From Mesobacillus boroniphilus (lineage in GTDB: Bacteria; Bacillota; Bacilli; Bacillales; Cytobacillaceae): 57,586 nucleotides of DNA. The translations under genes and the position numbers were made by a program. The DNA is taken from assembly GCF_018424685.1 (NCBI RefSeq), contig NZ_QTKX01000006.1:1-57586 (forward strand), written 5' to 3'. The notes below the pieces were generated by a model, which did no database searches, was not told the DNA's origin, and was given only the letters and a program-made list of their open reading frames with translations. Positions 8,633 through 16,767 of the stretch are shown piece after piece. Every line of letters starts with the position of its first letter. The first letter of the stretch is position 1.

Positions 8633-8774
8633 AGCTCTTTTCGTAATATTGTTGTGTTCTCACAGAGTATTATTGTATATCTAATTTAAAAGCTTCCTCG
8701 AAAAGAGCCCGATACAGGTAAGAATATGGATGTAAATACATGTTCCAAAAGCAACAATCTATGCGGAAACTGCT
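8633..8774. mobile_element. MITE-like element A upstream of the glmS promoter
   Basis: A 142-bp non-coding segment with imperfect terminal inverted repeats of about 22 nt: the left end starts AGCTCTTTTCG and ends ATTGTTG, the right end is its complement (CAACAATCTATGCGGAAACT). The right end matches the left end of element B at 24602 in 19 of 23 positions. An additional internal CGAAAAGAGC pairs perfectly with the left end. No transposase is encoded and no clear target duplication is seen. Confidence 0.5.
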
Positions 8775-8781
8775 GTTTTTA

Positions 8782-8810
8782 TTGACGGATGCATAAGTAT
8801 CATGTATGAT
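8782..8810 (+). promoter_or_regulatory. glmS promoter
   Basis: TTGACG, a 17-bp spacer and TATGAT. The predicted start near 8817 leaves about 88 nt before the ribozyme cleavage site. It begins 8 bp after the end of the MITE-like element. Confidence 0.75.
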
Positions 8811-8904
8811 AATCCTGTTTTTGTAAATAAGGCTGATTTTGCAGCAAAAGCCTTAGAACAATCTTATAGAAAGGTGGGCAGTGGTTGATCAAGGGAAAAC
8901 TAAA

Positions 8905-9080
8905 GCGCCAGGACTAATCCTTGACCGTATATATGGGTTAGTTGACGAGGTGGAGGTTTATCGAATTTTCGGCGGATGCCTCCCGGCTGAAAGCACAGCC
9001 GCGAATTCCATCTTTAAAACGTTAAGGCAACTTAATGCACAAAGAGATGGGGATGCTAAAACTAGCGAGGGTTAGACCTC
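8905..9080 (+). ncRNA. glmS ribozyme (GlcN6P-activated self-cleaving riboswitch)
   Basis: The conserved catalytic core is directly readable: GCGCCAGGACT at the start, GTTGACGAGG and GGAGGTTTATCGAATTTTCG in the double-pseudoknot core, and GGCGGATGCCTCCCGGCTG. Cleavage is expected between A8904 and G8905. When glucosamine-6-phosphate is plentiful the ribozyme cuts and the glmS mRNA is degraded, a feedback loop known from Bacillus. It is not protein coding although an ORF happens to cross it. Confidence 0.95.
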
Positions 9081-9092
9081 AAAACAATTATA

Positions 9093-9142
9093 TGAGATAA
9101 GGGGGCAAGCTGCCCCTATTAAAAGAGGCTTCTTGCCCCCTG
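9093..9142 (+). promoter_or_regulatory. Two alternative hairpins between the ribozyme and glmS
   Basis: GGGGCA can pair with the close TGCCCC (short hairpin), while GGGGGCAAG can instead pair with the distal CTTGCCCCC that ends just before the ribosome site AGGAGGAAAG (from about 9150). The two folds exclude each other. The distal arm has no T-run at the right place for a plain terminator. Confidence 0.5.
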
Positions 9143-9163
9143 TCGTACAGGAGGAAAGAAGTT

Positions 9164-10966
9164 ATGTGTGGAATCGTTGGATATATTGGAAATAATGACT
9201 CAAAAGAGATTTTATTAAAAGGCCTTGAAAAGCTTGAGTACAGGGGCTATGACTCTGCGGGAATCGCAGTCATGAACGAAAAGGGAGTTCACGTTTTTAA
9301 GGAAAAAGGACGCATCGCGGACCTTCGCAACGCAGTAGACCTTGATGTAATGGCGAACGCTGGTATTGGACATACTCGTTGGGCTACTCACGGTCCTCCT
9401 AGCAAAGTGAACGCTCACCCTCACCAGAGCACAACTGGCAGACTGACTCTTGTTCACAATGGTGTCATCGAGAACTACGATCTATTGAAGCGCGAGTATT
9501 TGCAGAATGTCGAAATGAAAAGTGAAACAGACACTGAAATTATCGTTCAGTTGATCGAACTGTTCGTAAAAGAAGGTCTGAGCTTAGAAGAAGCGTTCCG
9601 CAAAACGCTGACACTTTTACATGGTTCATATGCACTTGCCCTGATAGATGAGCAAAACGAAGATACCATTTTTGTGGCGAAAAACAAGAGCCCGCTTCTT
9701 GTCGGCCTTGGCGATGGCTTCAATGTTGTCGCTAGTGACGCGATGGCAATGATTCAGGTAACTAACCAGTATGTTGAACTGATGGATAAGGAAATGGTCA
9801 TTGTCACTAAGAACGATGTAACAATCAAAAACCTTAAAGGAGAAGTTGTTTCACGCGCTCCTTACACCGCAGAGATTGATGCAAGCGACATTGAAAAGGG
9901 AACATACCCACACTACATGCTCAAAGAAATCGACGAGCAGCCGCTTGTGATGCGTAAAATCGTCCAGAACTACCAGGATGGCGAAGGCGAGCTTGAAATC
10001 GATTCTGACATCGTGAAGGCTATGAAAGATGCAGACCGCATCTACGTTATCGCTGCGGGTACTTCCTATCATGCAGGCCTTGTAGGTAAGCAGTTCATCG
10101 AAAAATTGGCGAAGATTCCTGTTGAAGTCCATATCTCAAGTGAGTTCGGCTATAACATGCCGCTTCTATCTGAAAAGCCATTGTTCATCTTCATTTCCCA
10201 GAGCGGAGAAACTGCGGACAGTCGCCAGGTTCTTGTTCAGGTGAAGGAAATGGGCTACAAAGCATTGACGATTACGAACGTACCTGGTTCAACGCTTTCC
10301 CGTGAAGCAGATTATACTCTTCTTCTTCATGCTGGTCCTGAAATCGCGGTCGCTTCTACAAAAGCTTATACAGCACAGCTTGCTGTCCTGGCGATTTTGG
10401 CAGAAGTAACAGCTCGCGGAATTGGCCACGAAGTAGACTTTGATCTTGTACAGGAATTAGGAATCGTGGCAACAGCTATGGAAGCTCTTTGCGACGACAA
10501 GGAAGAATTCGAAAGCATTGCGCGCGAATACCTGACTGTCACAAGAAACGCATTCTTCATCGGACGCGGAATTGACTTCTACGTAGGCCTTGAAGGCGCA
10601 TTGAAGCTGAAGGAAATTTCCTACATCCAGGCTGAAGGGTTCGCCGGCGGAGAGCTGAAGCACGGAACAATCGCCTTGATCGAAGAAGGTACACCAGTTA
10701 TTGCCCTTGCAACTCAAGACTTTGTAAACTTAAGCATCCGTGGAAACGTCAAAGAAGTCGCTGCCCGCGGAGCAAACCCGTGTATCATTTCCATGAGTGG
10801 ACTGGAAACAGACGAAGACCGTTTCGTCATCCCAGAAGTGCACAGCCTATTAACACCTCTTATCTCAGTAATCCCGCTGCAGTTGATCTCATACTACGCA
10901 GCGCTGCACCGCGACTGTGACGTCGATAAGCCGCGTAACCTGGCTAAATCTGTTACGGTTGAATAA
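9164..10966 (+). CDS. glmS: Glutamine-fructose-6-phosphate aminotransferase GlmS
   Basis: Makes glucosamine-6-phosphate from fructose-6-phosphate and glutamine, the committed step to amino sugars and peptidoglycan. The N-terminal class II glutaminase domain begins MCGIVGYIG with the nucleophile Cys2; two SIS sugar-isomerase domains follow ([11 protein letters not shown] and the region around 440-590), ending in the conserved [13 protein letters not shown]. Its 600 aa equal the B. subtilis enzyme. GGAGGAAAG precedes the ATG. Controlled by the ribozyme upstream. Confidence 0.98.
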   Translation: MCGIVGYIGNNDSKEILLKGLEKLEYRGYDSAGIAVMNEKGVHVFKEKGRIADLRNAVDLDVMANAGIGHTRWATHGPPSKVNAHPHQSTTGRLTLVHNGVIENYDLLKREYLQNVEMKSETDTEIIVQLIELFVKEGLSLEEAFRKTLTLLHGSYALALIDEQNEDTIFVAKNKSPLLVGLGDGFNVVASDAMAMIQVTNQYVELMDKEMVIVTKNDVTIKNLKGEVVSRAPYTAEIDASDIEKGTYPHYMLKEIDEQPLVMRKIVQNYQDGEGELEIDSDIVKAMKDADRIYVIAAGTSYHAGLVGKQFIEKLAKIPVEVHISSEFGYNMPLLSEKPLFIFISQSGETADSRQVLVQVKEMGYKALTITNVPGSTLSREADYTLLLHAGPEIAVASTKAYTAQLAVLAILAEVTARGIGHEVDFDLVQELGIVATAMEALCDDKEEFESIAREYLTVTRNAFFIGRGIDFYVGLEGALKLKEISYIQAEGFAGGELKHGTIALIEEGTPVIALATQDFVNLSIRGNVKEVAARGANPCIISMSGLETDEDRFVIPEVHSLLTPLISVIPLQLISYYAALHRDCDVDKPRNLAKSVTVE

Positions 10967-10978
10967 AATTTGCGTTGG

Positions 10979-11016
10979 AACCCAGTCAGCATTTGATGCT
11001 GGCTGGGTTTTTGTTT
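10979..11016 (+). terminator. glmS terminator
   Basis: AACCCAGTCAGCAT-TTG-ATGCTGGCTGGGTT hairpin with a TTTTTG tail. Confidence 0.9.
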
Positions 11017-11152
11017 GTAATAGAGCACCGAAAAAGCGAAAATAGCGCTGAGACGGTAAAAGGAACTTCTGCATTGCGTGAAAAAGGTCCACATCCTTTC
11101 AACTTATATTTTCATGTAAAGAAGACCCAATATCCAGTGAACATTTTATGGG

Positions 11153-11190
11153 AAAAAGCCTGCCGATCCTCGACCGGCAGGCTTTTTTGA
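11153..11190. terminator. Bidirectional terminator
   Basis: AAAAAGCCTGCCG and CGGCAGGCTTTTTT form a strong stem with T-runs on both strands. On the minus strand it ends the peptidase gene at 11242. Confidence 0.85.
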
Positions 11191-11241
11191 AAATGTTATT
11201 TTTCACTAATCTAAACAAAGGGTCATATAGATAAAAGAATT

Positions 11242-12306
11242 TTATTCGTCCGCCTCTTCGCCCTGTCTGTTCGTCTGGTAAGGAAGGGTATCCCAGAAGC
11301 TAGTATCCATTGTTTCGATAGAGTCATCAGCAATGGCTCTGACTGTCGCATCCAAAGTGGTGATTGTTTGCCTGATCAGGTAGCCGTTGCTCTTCTGGCC
11401 TAGTGCATATGATTCGATGTAATGATCGGACATGCCGCGCATCTCGAATAATAGAGTCGAAATGTCATAGCGGACAGCCGCTCCGTTTCGGCCGATGTTT
11501 TCACCGGTGCCGCCGCGATATTTGCCGATATGGCCCCAGCCCTTATTCTCAAGCGCATTGTATACAACTGCACCAAGTTTCTTAGAGCCTTCAAGCACAT
11601 CTGGCTTTACATTTTCATTCGTTGGGTAAAGGATCGATCCAGAAACGAGTTCACCTTCTGTTTCACTGAGCGTGCCCTGGTGATGAAGGTCGATCATGTA
11701 ATCGATATCATATTTGGCAAAAACATTTTCGTGAAGCGCGCGTGCTTCTGGTTCCATCTCGCTTGTTTCTTTGTCATGCTCACGATTCAAATCCATATAG
11801 TTTGCGTTGTAGCGGGTAAGGTGGCGGTCACCATCAGCATGGTAATCTTCGAGTGAGAAGTCGACATCGCCCATAGCTCCATCCGCGTTCAACATCGGAA
11901 TCACAAGGATGTTCACATTATCAAGCACTCCACTTGTTTTACCAGTGCCTAAGTGTTTAATGAATTCAAGCGCCCCCTCAGTTGTCAGCTGCTCGTTCCC
12001 GTGCTGCTGCGTCAGGAACAATACTGTTGGATTTTCCGGGTTAGAAATATACTTTGCCATGTGAATATCGCGGCCTTTGACGGTCTGACCGATTACTTCC
12101 AGTTCCATTGCCTCCTGTTTGGCATCTTGAGTCTTCAGGTAATCTACTAAACTTTCATATGTATGCAAAATCGATGTTTGTACGGATCCATTTCCGGCAC
12201 TCGGACCATTTCCTACTGCACCAGCGGGAAGGGCTACCGCAGTCACCGCACCAAGAGCCATCATGCTGGATAAAGAAACGGATAGAACCTTCTTTTTCAA
12301 ATTCAT
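11242..12306 (-). CDS. Secreted M14 zinc carboxypeptidase
   Basis: Probable extracellular metallo-carboxypeptidase. Signal peptide of about 31 residues (MNLKKKVLSVSLSSMMALG, then an AVALPAGA-type cleavage site). Zinc-site motifs of the M14 family are visible: HGNEQ (His and Glu of HxxE), DLNREH with the substrate-binding Asn-Arg, LHHQG as third zinc ligand, and TLLFEMRG with the catalytic Glu. The start at 12306 is chosen because AGGAGG is 7 nt away; the ATG six nt upstream is too close. 354 aa. Its substrate is unknown; wall peptides or extracellular proteins are both possible. Confidence 0.85.
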   Translation of the reverse strand: MNLKKKVLSVSLSSMMALGAVTAVALPAGAVGNGPSAGNGSVQTSILHTYESLVDYLKTQDAKQEAMELEVIGQTVKGRDIHMAKYISNPENPTVLFLTQQHGNEQLTTEGALEFIKHLGTGKTSGVLDNVNILVIPMLNADGAMGDVDFSLEDYHADGDRHLTRYNANYMDLNREHDKETSEMEPEARALHENVFAKYDIDYMIDLHHQGTLSETEGELVSGSILYPTNENVKPDVLEGSKKLGAVVYNALENKGWGHIGKYRGGTGENIGRNGAAVRYDISTLLFEMRGMSDHYIESYALGQKSNGYLIRQTITTLDATVRAIADDSIETMDTSFWDTLPYQTNRQGEEADE

Positions 12307-12550
12307 CGTCATTCCTCCTATAAACTAGATTCACCATACATATTACTGAATTTTTAAAAAATAATTAATAGAGTATGTTACCTATTTTTCTGACAAATTT
12401 CGAGTTTCGAAATAAGTAAAATTGATAGAGTTTAAAAGTGTGAAAATGGGTTTTGATAGGCAAAAAGTAATTAGTTTGGCGGAGTGGACAGGAATCACCG
12501 TAATAGAACTGAGTAAGGAGACACAGTGAGGGCAGCAATCTTAATTGTAG

Positions 12551-12730
12551 AGGTTGATGATCCGAACATCTACAGCCAGCCGAATCATGGAGCTGTTCAG
12601 GTTCGGTTTCACCGGCGCGGTCGGCATGTTAATTGATAAATTCTTGATTCGTACCATTCTGATACCAGCAGTTATATTCAAGTTGGGAAAATTCAGCCTC
12701 TGGCCGCAAAAAATGCAATCGGAAAACTAA
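12551..12730 (+). pseudogene. Remnant of an MMPL/RND-family transporter (C-terminus only)
   Basis: In the frame that ends at the TAA at 12728-12730, the sequence reads FGFTGAVGMLIDKFLIRTIL followed by IPAVIFKLGKFSLWP, which is the typical last helix of MMPL-type exporters (GVLIDTFLVRTLLVPALxxLLGxWxWWP). Nothing upstream continues the protein and no start or ribosome site is seen. The rest of 12307-12550 shows no gene. Probably a deletion scar of a once complete transporter. Confidence 0.55.
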
Positions 12731-12758
12731 AAAAGCGTACCCACTGGCACGCTCTTTG
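12728..12758 (-). terminator. Terminator of the 57-aa gene (minus strand)
   Basis: On the minus strand AGCGTGCC-AGT-GGGTACGCT is followed by TTTTTTAG. It lies 11 nt after the stop codon of the small gene. Confidence 0.75.
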
Positions 12759-12768
12759 AGGTGATACA

Positions 12769-12942
12769 TTAAATTTTCTCTAATTCTTCTTCAAAATAAA
12801 ATGTACTTGGGTATTCTTTCACAGTGTATGAATATCTTTTCATGTTTTTCACGTATTGGGATTTCATGATTGTCACTGTTTCGCCGGTTTCTTTGATATT
12901 GACCGTTTGGCCGGTTTTATAAAGGTTGCTTGCGCTTTTCAA
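12769..12942 (-). CDS. Small conserved-looking protein of unknown function, 57 aa
   Basis: An open frame starting with TTG, 9 nt after AAAGGG, and ending directly before a strong minus-strand terminator. The product begins MKSASNLYKTGQTVNIKETG and ends in an acidic FYFEEELEKI. The pattern TGQxVxIKETGExVTIMK suggests a small beta-barrel (KOW or SH3-like) fold rich in Val-Thr alternation. No signal peptide or membrane helix. I do not recognise a named family; ribosome site, codon structure and its own terminator support it as real. Confidence 0.6.
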   Translation of the reverse strand: MKSASNLYKTGQTVNIKETGETVTIMKSQYVKNMKRYSYTVKEYPSTFYFEEELEKI

Positions 12943-13063
12943 TTAGCCACGCCCTTTCATGTTCTCTTAATTATACCACATTTTCGGATTCACTTTTGTT
13001 AATCCATTATGGGCATTTGGATGTCTATTTATGAAAACCTATTTTTGGAAAATCTCTTTAAGC

Positions 13064-13092
13064 TTGCACTATCCTTTCAATTCTGTTATTCT
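13064..13092 (+). promoter_or_regulatory. Promoter of the cold-shock gene
   Basis: TTGCAC, a 17-bp spacer and TATTCT. It leaves a leader of about 115 nt before the start codon, typical of csp mRNAs with temperature-sensitive 5' structure. Confidence 0.65.
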
Positions 13093-13213
13093 TAGGAAGA
13101 ATTATTTTTGTTCGGTATGCAAGGAAAGAACATGCACTGCTTGATTCGCCTGGATATCACTGAGACAAGAATAGTAACAAATTGTGTGGATATCACACTA
13201 GGAGGCAACAAAA

Positions 13214-13414
13214 ATGGAAAACGGTAAAGTAAAATGGTTTAACGCAGAAAAAGGTTTCGGATTCATCGAACGTGAAGGTGGAGAAGACGTATTCGTACAC
13301 TTCTCAGCTATCCAAGGCGAAGGCTTCAAGACTCTTGAAGAAGGCCAAGAAGTTTCTTTCGACGTTGAGCAAGGCGCTCGTGGACCACAAGCAGCTAACG
13401 TTACAAAACTATAA
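13214..13414 (+). CDS. csp: Cold shock protein (CspA/CspB family)
   Basis: 66-aa single cold-shock domain with both RNA-binding motifs, KGFGFIE (RNP1) and VFVHFSAI (RNP2). It binds single-stranded nucleic acid and acts as an RNA chaperone and transcription antiterminator. Start after AGGAGG with 8-nt spacing. Monocistronic, with its own promoter, long leader and terminator. Which of the several Bacillus paralogues (CspB, C or D) it matches cannot be decided by eye. Confidence 0.95.
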   Translation: MENGKVKWFNAEKGFGFIEREGGEDVFVHFSAIQGEGFKTLEEGQEVSFDVEQGARGPQAANVTKL

Positions 13415-13433
13415 TAACGATTTAGCCCATACA

Positions 13434-13467
13434 AACAAGCTCTGAGTCATCAGAGCTTGTTTTTTTA
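13434..13467 (+). terminator. csp terminator
   Basis: AACAAGCTCTGA-GTCA-TCAGAGCTTGTT hairpin followed by a T-run. Confidence 0.9.
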
Positions 13468-13489
13468 TGTCCAAAAATTGTTTGTGAAA

Positions 13490-13523
13490 ATAAAAAAACC
13501 CCGCTCAATTGAGTGGGGTTTAA
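13490..13523 (-). terminator. Minus-strand terminator
   Basis: Read on the minus strand: AACCCCACTC-AATT-GAGCGGGGTT then TTTTTTATTTTC. It implies a minus-strand transcript coming from around 13.6-13.7 kb, which fits the 19-aa ORF. Confidence 0.8.
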
Positions 13524-13562
13524 TGCGGTAAAGCAATGGTTGCTTTTATTATAGCATAAGTT

Positions 13563-13622
13563 TTACAGGTGCTGTAAAAAAGTTTTTCGGATAATAAAAT
13601 ATGTTGCTTGCATACATAACAT
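13563..13622 (-). CDS. Candidate microprotein, 19 aa
   Basis: The ORF encodes MLCMQATYFIIRKTFLQHL. Its ATG is preceded by GGAGGG at 5 nt spacing, one of the stronger ribosome sites in this region, and a strong minus-strand terminator follows about 40 nt downstream. The peptide is hydrophobic in the middle and basic near the end. The palindrome TTTTACAG-GTG-CTGTAAAA covers its last codons. It could instead be a chance ORF within a small RNA; no homologue is recognised. Confidence 0.4.
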   Translation of the reverse strand: MLCMQATYFIIRKTFLQHL

Positions 13623-13806
13623 TATTACCCTCCGTTCAGTAATCTACAAAAAAATATTTTAAAATTGCGACAGCAACCTTTGATAATAGACAAAAATATA
13701 GAATTTTATCGAAAATATCTGAATTTTCCATTGAAGTATCAATATGGGGAGTGGATAATAAAAATGTAGGCATATATTCATAATCTTGAGAATCTCGGGG
13801 GATACA

Positions 13807-15042
13807 ATGGTAGAGTTTATAAAAGATTTGATCCTGCATTTTTCAATTATATTGTCACTCGGTTTCATGTATAACTTTCTATGGATGCAGAAGCGTTCTG
13901 TATATAAGAAACAAGTCTTTAAAATGGCTATTTTAGCGGCGTTATTGATGACAATGGCTTTGCCTGTAAGATTCCATGGCGGCATGGAATTCGACTTAAA
14001 GTTGATTCCTGTCTTTATTGCCTTTTTTTATCTAAGCAGAGCTGATAGCTTTTTGCTTGTGGCTGTCCTGCTGTTATTGCAAGGATTTGTGGAAGTTGAC
14101 AAGCTCTCCGTCACGGCCGTCAATTATGTGGTCATATTAATACTATTTTTTTCGATTGAAAAAGTATATAAAAATACAACGGTTAACAGAAAAATCGCGC
14201 TCAGCCTTTTTGTTTATGGCCTGGTCACATCGACAAGACTTATGGCAATGATTAACGCTGGCAAAGCAGAGGACTATCTATATTTGCTTGTATTTTCACT
14301 CGTCTCTTTCATGGCGCTATCGGTAACCATTTATATCATTGAAATGACCAACTTACAGCGGAAAATGATGCATGAGCTTCATAAGGCTGAGAAATTTTCA
14401 GCCATCAGCCAGCTAGCAGCATCGGTTGCCCATGAAATCCGCAATCCAATGACCACCATCAGAGGCTTCATGCAGGTTCTTCAGGGAGAAAGGAATTTGA
14501 ATGATAACCAGAATCTCTTCATCACGATTTCCCTTCAGGAGCTTGACCGTACCCAAACAATCATTGATAACTTCCTATCTTTGGCGAAGCCAAATACAGG
14601 CAGCATGGCAAAAGTGGACCTAAGTGAACTTTTAAAAGAAACAATTGCTTTCATGAGATCATATTCTCATCTCGCCAATACAGAATTGGTAGAGGCGATT
14701 GATAAGAACCTTTCCGTCAAAGGGGATGCCCATGAAATCAGACAGGTTTTCATCAACATCCTGAAAAACGGCATTGAAGCAATGCCTTCGGGCGGAAGCA
14801 TCTACATCATCGCCAAGGTCGAAAAAGATCATATAAGAATCCAATTCCGGGATGAGGGCAGCGGCATGAATAAAGAGCAGATCGATAGGCTCGGTCACCC
14901 TTATTATTCAACGAAGGAAAAAGGAACAGGACTCGGAATGATGATTTCCTTTGATATTATCCAAAAGATGAGAGGAAGAATCAATGTCGAAAGTGAAGAA
15001 GGAAAAGGCACCACCTTTACGATTCTGCTGCCATGTGAGTAA
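13807..15042 (+). CDS. Sensor histidine kinase, KinB-like (sporulation phosphorelay type)
   Basis: Membrane sensor kinase of 411 aa with about six hydrophobic helices in residues 5-180 (5TM-type sensor), then HisKA and HATPase domains. The H-box SVAHEIRNPMTTIRG carries His209; the N-box is NILKNGIEAM and the G-boxes are DEGSGM and GTGLGMM. The architecture and the YIIE linker closely resemble B. subtilis KinB, which feeds the Spo0F-Spo0A phosphorelay. No response regulator is adjacent, as expected of orphan sporulation kinases. The ATG at 13807 is preferred over a TTG at 13786. The signal sensed is unknown. Confidence 0.85.
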   Translation: MVEFIKDLILHFSIILSLGFMYNFLWMQKRSVYKKQVFKMAILAALLMTMALPVRFHGGMEFDLKLIPVFIAFFYLSRADSFLLVAVLLLLQGFVEVDKLSVTAVNYVVILILFFSIEKVYKNTTVNRKIALSLFVYGLVTSTRLMAMINAGKAEDYLYLLVFSLVSFMALSVTIYIIEMTNLQRKMMHELHKAEKFSAISQLAASVAHEIRNPMTTIRGFMQVLQGERNLNDNQNLFITISLQELDRTQTIIDNFLSLAKPNTGSMAKVDLSELLKETIAFMRSYSHLANTELVEAIDKNLSVKGDAHEIRQVFINILKNGIEAMPSGGSIYIIAKVEKDHIRIQFRDEGSGMNKEQIDRLGHPYYSTKEKGTGLGMMISFDIIQKMRGRINVESEEGKGTTFTILLPCE

Positions 15043-15238
15043 TTGAATACGTTTCCGATTGTTGAAGAGCTTTATCGGACAAACAGGGTGGCTAAAAGGA
15101 GATAAGTGTCAGATACAAGAGCCTCTCAAGACAAACAGATGCTAGAAAAAGAGATTGTATTTGAAAGGGAAGGCGGCTGACGTTCTTCTTTTTTTATAGA
15201 GGGTAGAATTCATAGCTTAATCCGGAGGGGGCATAAAT

Positions 15239-15406
15239 CCAGCGTTTGTCGGAGTTGAGCAGTCGCCTCTGCATTTCTTGTTGTCTAGCTACGGCTCCTA
15301 ACTCCTCGAGACGCTTCGCTCCTGCCAATGAAGTCAAAGACCGACTTCACTGTCAGGCCCTCCAGCGCTTGTCGGAGTTAAGCAGTCGCCTCCGCTTTTC
15401 TTGTTG
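15239..15406. repeat. Dispersed palindromic repeat, compound copy
   Basis: A 44-nt segment (15239-15282, containing TTGTCGGAGTTGAGCAGTCG) recurs almost unchanged at 15362-15405. Between them lie GCTCCTAACTCCTCGAG and a central hairpin TGAAGTC-aaagacc-GACTTCA; the outer AACTCC and GGAGTT also pair. A shortened copy in the opposite orientation lies at 42136-42205. The rest of 15043-15500 holds nothing else I can identify; no SAM riboswitch precedes mtnK. Confidence 0.75.
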
Positions 15407-15500
15407 GAAGTTATTTTTAGTGTGTCGAAATACAATCTTAAGCTATAATAATTTTTGAAAGATTTTTAATATTGTTTTTACTGGGAAGGGGAAGTACACC

Positions 15501-16721
15501 ATGGCTGATTTTAATAATTATTTTTTAATGAATGCTGATGAGGTCATTTCATATGTAAAAGAAAAGACCGATTTTTTTGATAAAGATGCTGAATTGAGCT
15601 GTACCGAAATTGGGGATGGCAATTTGAATTACGTTTTCAGGGTGATTGAAGAGCAATCGGGAAAGTCATTGATTGTTAAACAGGCTGGTGATACTGCGAG
15701 GATTTCCGATGAGTTCAAGCTTTCTACTAATCGGATCAGGATTGAGTCCAATGTGCTCAAGCTTGAGGGTGAGCTAGCATCAGGTTTGGTCCCTGATGTA
15801 TACCTGTTTGATGGTGTGATGAATTGCTGCGTGATGGAAGATCTTTCTGACCATACAATCCTCCGTACTGCGCTTAATGAAGGCCGTATTTTTCCGAAGC
15901 TTGCGGATGACCTGACAACTTTCATGGTCAATACGCTTCTGCTTACTTCTGATGTTGTCATGGAGCATAAAGCGAAGAAGGCACTTGTCCAGGATTATAT
16001 CAACCCTGAATTATGCGAAATTTCCGAGGACCTCGTATACTCTGAACCTTTCACGGATCATAACAACCGAAATGACCTGTTCCCGGCTAATAAGGAATGG
16101 ATAGAAGAAAATATATATGGTGATGACAAATTACGCTTTGAAGCTGCGAAGCTGAAATTCGCTTTCATGACCAATGCCCAGGCGCTTGTGCATGGTGATT
16201 TGCATTCAGGTTCTGTTTTTGTAAAAGAAGATTCTACAAAAGTGATCGATCCTGAATTCGCGTTTTACGGACCGATGGGCTATGACGTTGGAAACGTAGT
16301 TGCTAACCTGATGTTCGCCTGGTCGCGGGCGCATGTTACAAACGCTGATGAGAATTATGTTTCCTGGCTTGAGGAAACGATTAAAGATACGGTAAATCTT
16401 TTTGCGGATAAATTCCTGGCATGCTGGAAGGAAAATGCCACTGATATCATGGCAATGGAGCAGGGCTTCGAACGCTGGTATCTGGATTCTGTTCTTCAGG
16501 ATACTGCATCGGTAACTGGCATGGAAATGATTCGCCGTATTGCCGGCCTGGCGAAGGTTAAGGATATGACGACAATTTCTGATAGCGAGCAACGCGTTAC
16601 GGCAGAGAGAATTTGCCTGTCAGCAGCGAAGCAGTTTGTTTTGAATTCAGGAAGCTACAAAACAGGCGACCAATTTTTAAAAGTATTAAAGAATTCAGCT
16701 TCAAGCCATAATATGCGATAA
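15501..16721 (+). CDS. mtnK: 5-methylthioribose kinase (MtnK family)
   Basis: Phosphorylates 5-methylthioribose, or 5-deoxyribose in related pathways, at C1, salvaging by-products of S-adenosylmethionine use. The 406-aa protein has the kinase-fold glycine loop around [10 protein letters not shown], the catalytic [10 protein letters not shown] and the family-typical metal motif [24 protein letters not shown] lies upstream of the ATG. A class II aldolase gene follows 46 nt downstream, so the pair probably forms an operon. No mtnA isomerase is in the window. Confidence 0.88.
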   Translation: MADFNNYFLMNADEVISYVKEKTDFFDKDAELSCTEIGDGNLNYVFRVIEEQSGKSLIVKQAGDTARISDEFKLSTNRIRIESNVLKLEGELASGLVPDVYLFDGVMNCCVMEDLSDHTILRTALNEGRIFPKLADDLTTFMVNTLLLTSDVVMEHKAKKALVQDYINPELCEISEDLVYSEPFTDHNNRNDLFPANKEWIEENIYGDDKLRFEAAKLKFAFMTNAQALVHGDLHSGSVFVKEDSTKVIDPEFAFYGPMGYDVGNVVANLMFAWSRAHVTNADENYVSWLEETIKDTVNLFADKFLACWKENATDIMAMEQGFERWYLDSVLQDTASVTGMEMIRRIAGLAKVKDMTTISDSEQRVTAERICLSAAKQFVLNSGSYKTGDQFLKVLKNSASSHNMR

Positions 16722-16767
16722 TAGGACGTTCCCTATCCAGATTTTTAGAGAAAGAGAGGCGCATTAT

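Noticed and set aside
8881..9075. 64-codon ORF upstream of glmS
   Set aside because: It lies within the glmS ribozyme core, which explains its sequence conservation.
12313..12550. Search for a gene between the M14 peptidase and the MMPL remnant
   Set aside because: Frames are short and broken with no ribosome site; nothing supportable was found.
13561..13580. Perfect palindrome TTTTACAG-GTG-CTGTAAAA as a repressor operator
   Set aside because: No adjacent promoter or regulator gene supports an operator; it is described only as overlapping the 19-aa ORF.
15043..15500. SAM riboswitch (S-box) upstream of mtnK
   Set aside because: Looked for because of the gene's role, but none of the conserved S-box core was found; the gap is filled by the palindromic repeat.
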